Shown here in pieces: positions 5,120 through 5,358 of a DNA stretch of 5,358 nucleotides (the first letter of the stretch is position 1; each line of letters starts with the position of its first letter). The DNA is taken from the NCBI GenBank assembly GCA_017620315.1, contig JAFZQQ010000254.1, positions 1 through 5,358 on the forward strand, read 5' to 3'. Both the position numbers and the translations under genes were made by a program. The DNA is from Oscillospiraceae bacterium (GTDB lineage Bacteria > Bacillota > Clostridia > Oscillospirales > Oscillospiraceae). The notes beneath the pieces were generated by a model. It saw only the letters and a list, made by a program, of their open reading frames with translations. It was not told the origin of the DNA and did no database searches.

Positions 5120-5358
5120 TATTTGCCTCCATCAAGTTGTTTTATAATGTAGTCATACGCCTCGCGTGTATTGCGGTGCACGTGCTCGCCGCGCTCTTCA
5201 AGCTCTTCAACGCTCATACGCAGTCCCGTCGCAAGGCCTTCGTCAAGATCCCGGTAAACCGCCTCGCGCAGCTTCTCCACACCGTCAAAGTCACGGCTCG
5301 GCTCTATGTAATCAGAAAGATATATTACTTTTTCAAGCGTTGTCATGTTCGCCCGGCC
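5119..5358 (-). CDS. yqeK: YqeK-type HD-domain phosphohydrolase (symmetrical Ap4A hydrolase), C-terminal part
   Basis: The visible 79 residues begin GRANMTTLEKVIYLSDYIEPSR and match the C-terminal half of YqeK, an HD-domain enzyme of about 190 residues. Members hydrolyse diadenosine tetraphosphate symmetrically to two ADP. The Asp of SDYIEP is the final metal ligand of the HD fold, and the following RDFDGVEKLR block is a family hallmark. The first His, the HD pair and further metal ligands lie beyond the window. The Met codon at 5346 is internal, because the frame stays open to the edge and the preceding Gly-Arg-Ala-Asn fits the family. The stop overlaps the LCP start codon (TAATG). In Firmicutes yqeK usually follows nadD, so nadD is expected just to the right. 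Confidence 0.93.
   Translation of the reverse strand, partial: GRANMTTLEKVIYLSDYIEPSRDFDGVEKLREAVYRDLDEGLATGLRMSVEELEERGEHVHRNTREAYDYIIKQLDGGK

Noticed and set aside
4403..5152. 249-codon open frame on the plus strand opposite the LCP gene
   Set aside because: It is antisense to the LCP gene, with no Shine-Dalgarno support and no recognisable domain.
5344..5346. ATG as the start of a short 75-residue protein
   Set aside because: The frame stays open to the right edge, and both the upstream residues and the downstream sequence match the interior of YqeK.

Overview
The window looks like a chromosomal segment of a Clostridia-type Firmicute, probably an Oscillospiraceae/Ruminococcaceae-like gut anaerobe. 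The evidence is the conserved gene order yqeK, LytR-CpsA-Psr (LCP) gene, rsfS, leuS, the purine-rich GGAGG-type ribosome binding sites, the consensus sigma-A promoter and the moderately high GC content. Taxonomy is inferred from gene order and style, not from a search.

From 458 to the right edge everything is coded on the minus strand and tightly packed, so transcription runs right to left. The order is the C-terminal part of yqeK (cut by the window edge), an LCP-family cell-wall glycopolymer ligase whose start overlaps the yqeK stop (TAATG), rsfS 15 nt further on, leuS 35 nt after that, and finally rpsU. The first four look like one operon of housekeeping genes: dinucleotide or HD phosphohydrolase, envelope polymer attachment, ribosome silencing and leucyl-tRNA synthesis. 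rpsU also has its own promoter, with perfect TTGACA and TATAAT boxes, a 17 bp spacer and an A-tract UP-like element. This promoter lies between leuS and rpsU, in the space where a leuS terminator might be expected.

The left 450 bp are different. Positions 1-55 hold what may be the 3' end of a plus-strand gene, followed by a strong 15-bp hairpin (74-108). From about 127 to 445 lies a roughly 320-bp block made almost entirely of inverted repeats, with no transposase ORF. Its layout matches an IS200/IS605-type element that has lost tnpA: a left-end hairpin, a long-range stem that buries a Shine-Dalgarno, a TTG start followed by only seven codons, a long imperfect foldback, two further hairpins, and a right-end hairpin followed by TTTTGATT. 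It sits about 13 nt beyond the rpsU stop codon and probably now supplies or replaces the rpsU terminator. This palindrome-rich, apparently non-autonomous element is the most interesting part of the window. The coding genes themselves are ordinary, apart from a very acidic, repeat-bearing C-terminal tail on the LCP protein. I see no CRISPR array, rRNA or tRNA, and no evidence of a novel multi-gene system.
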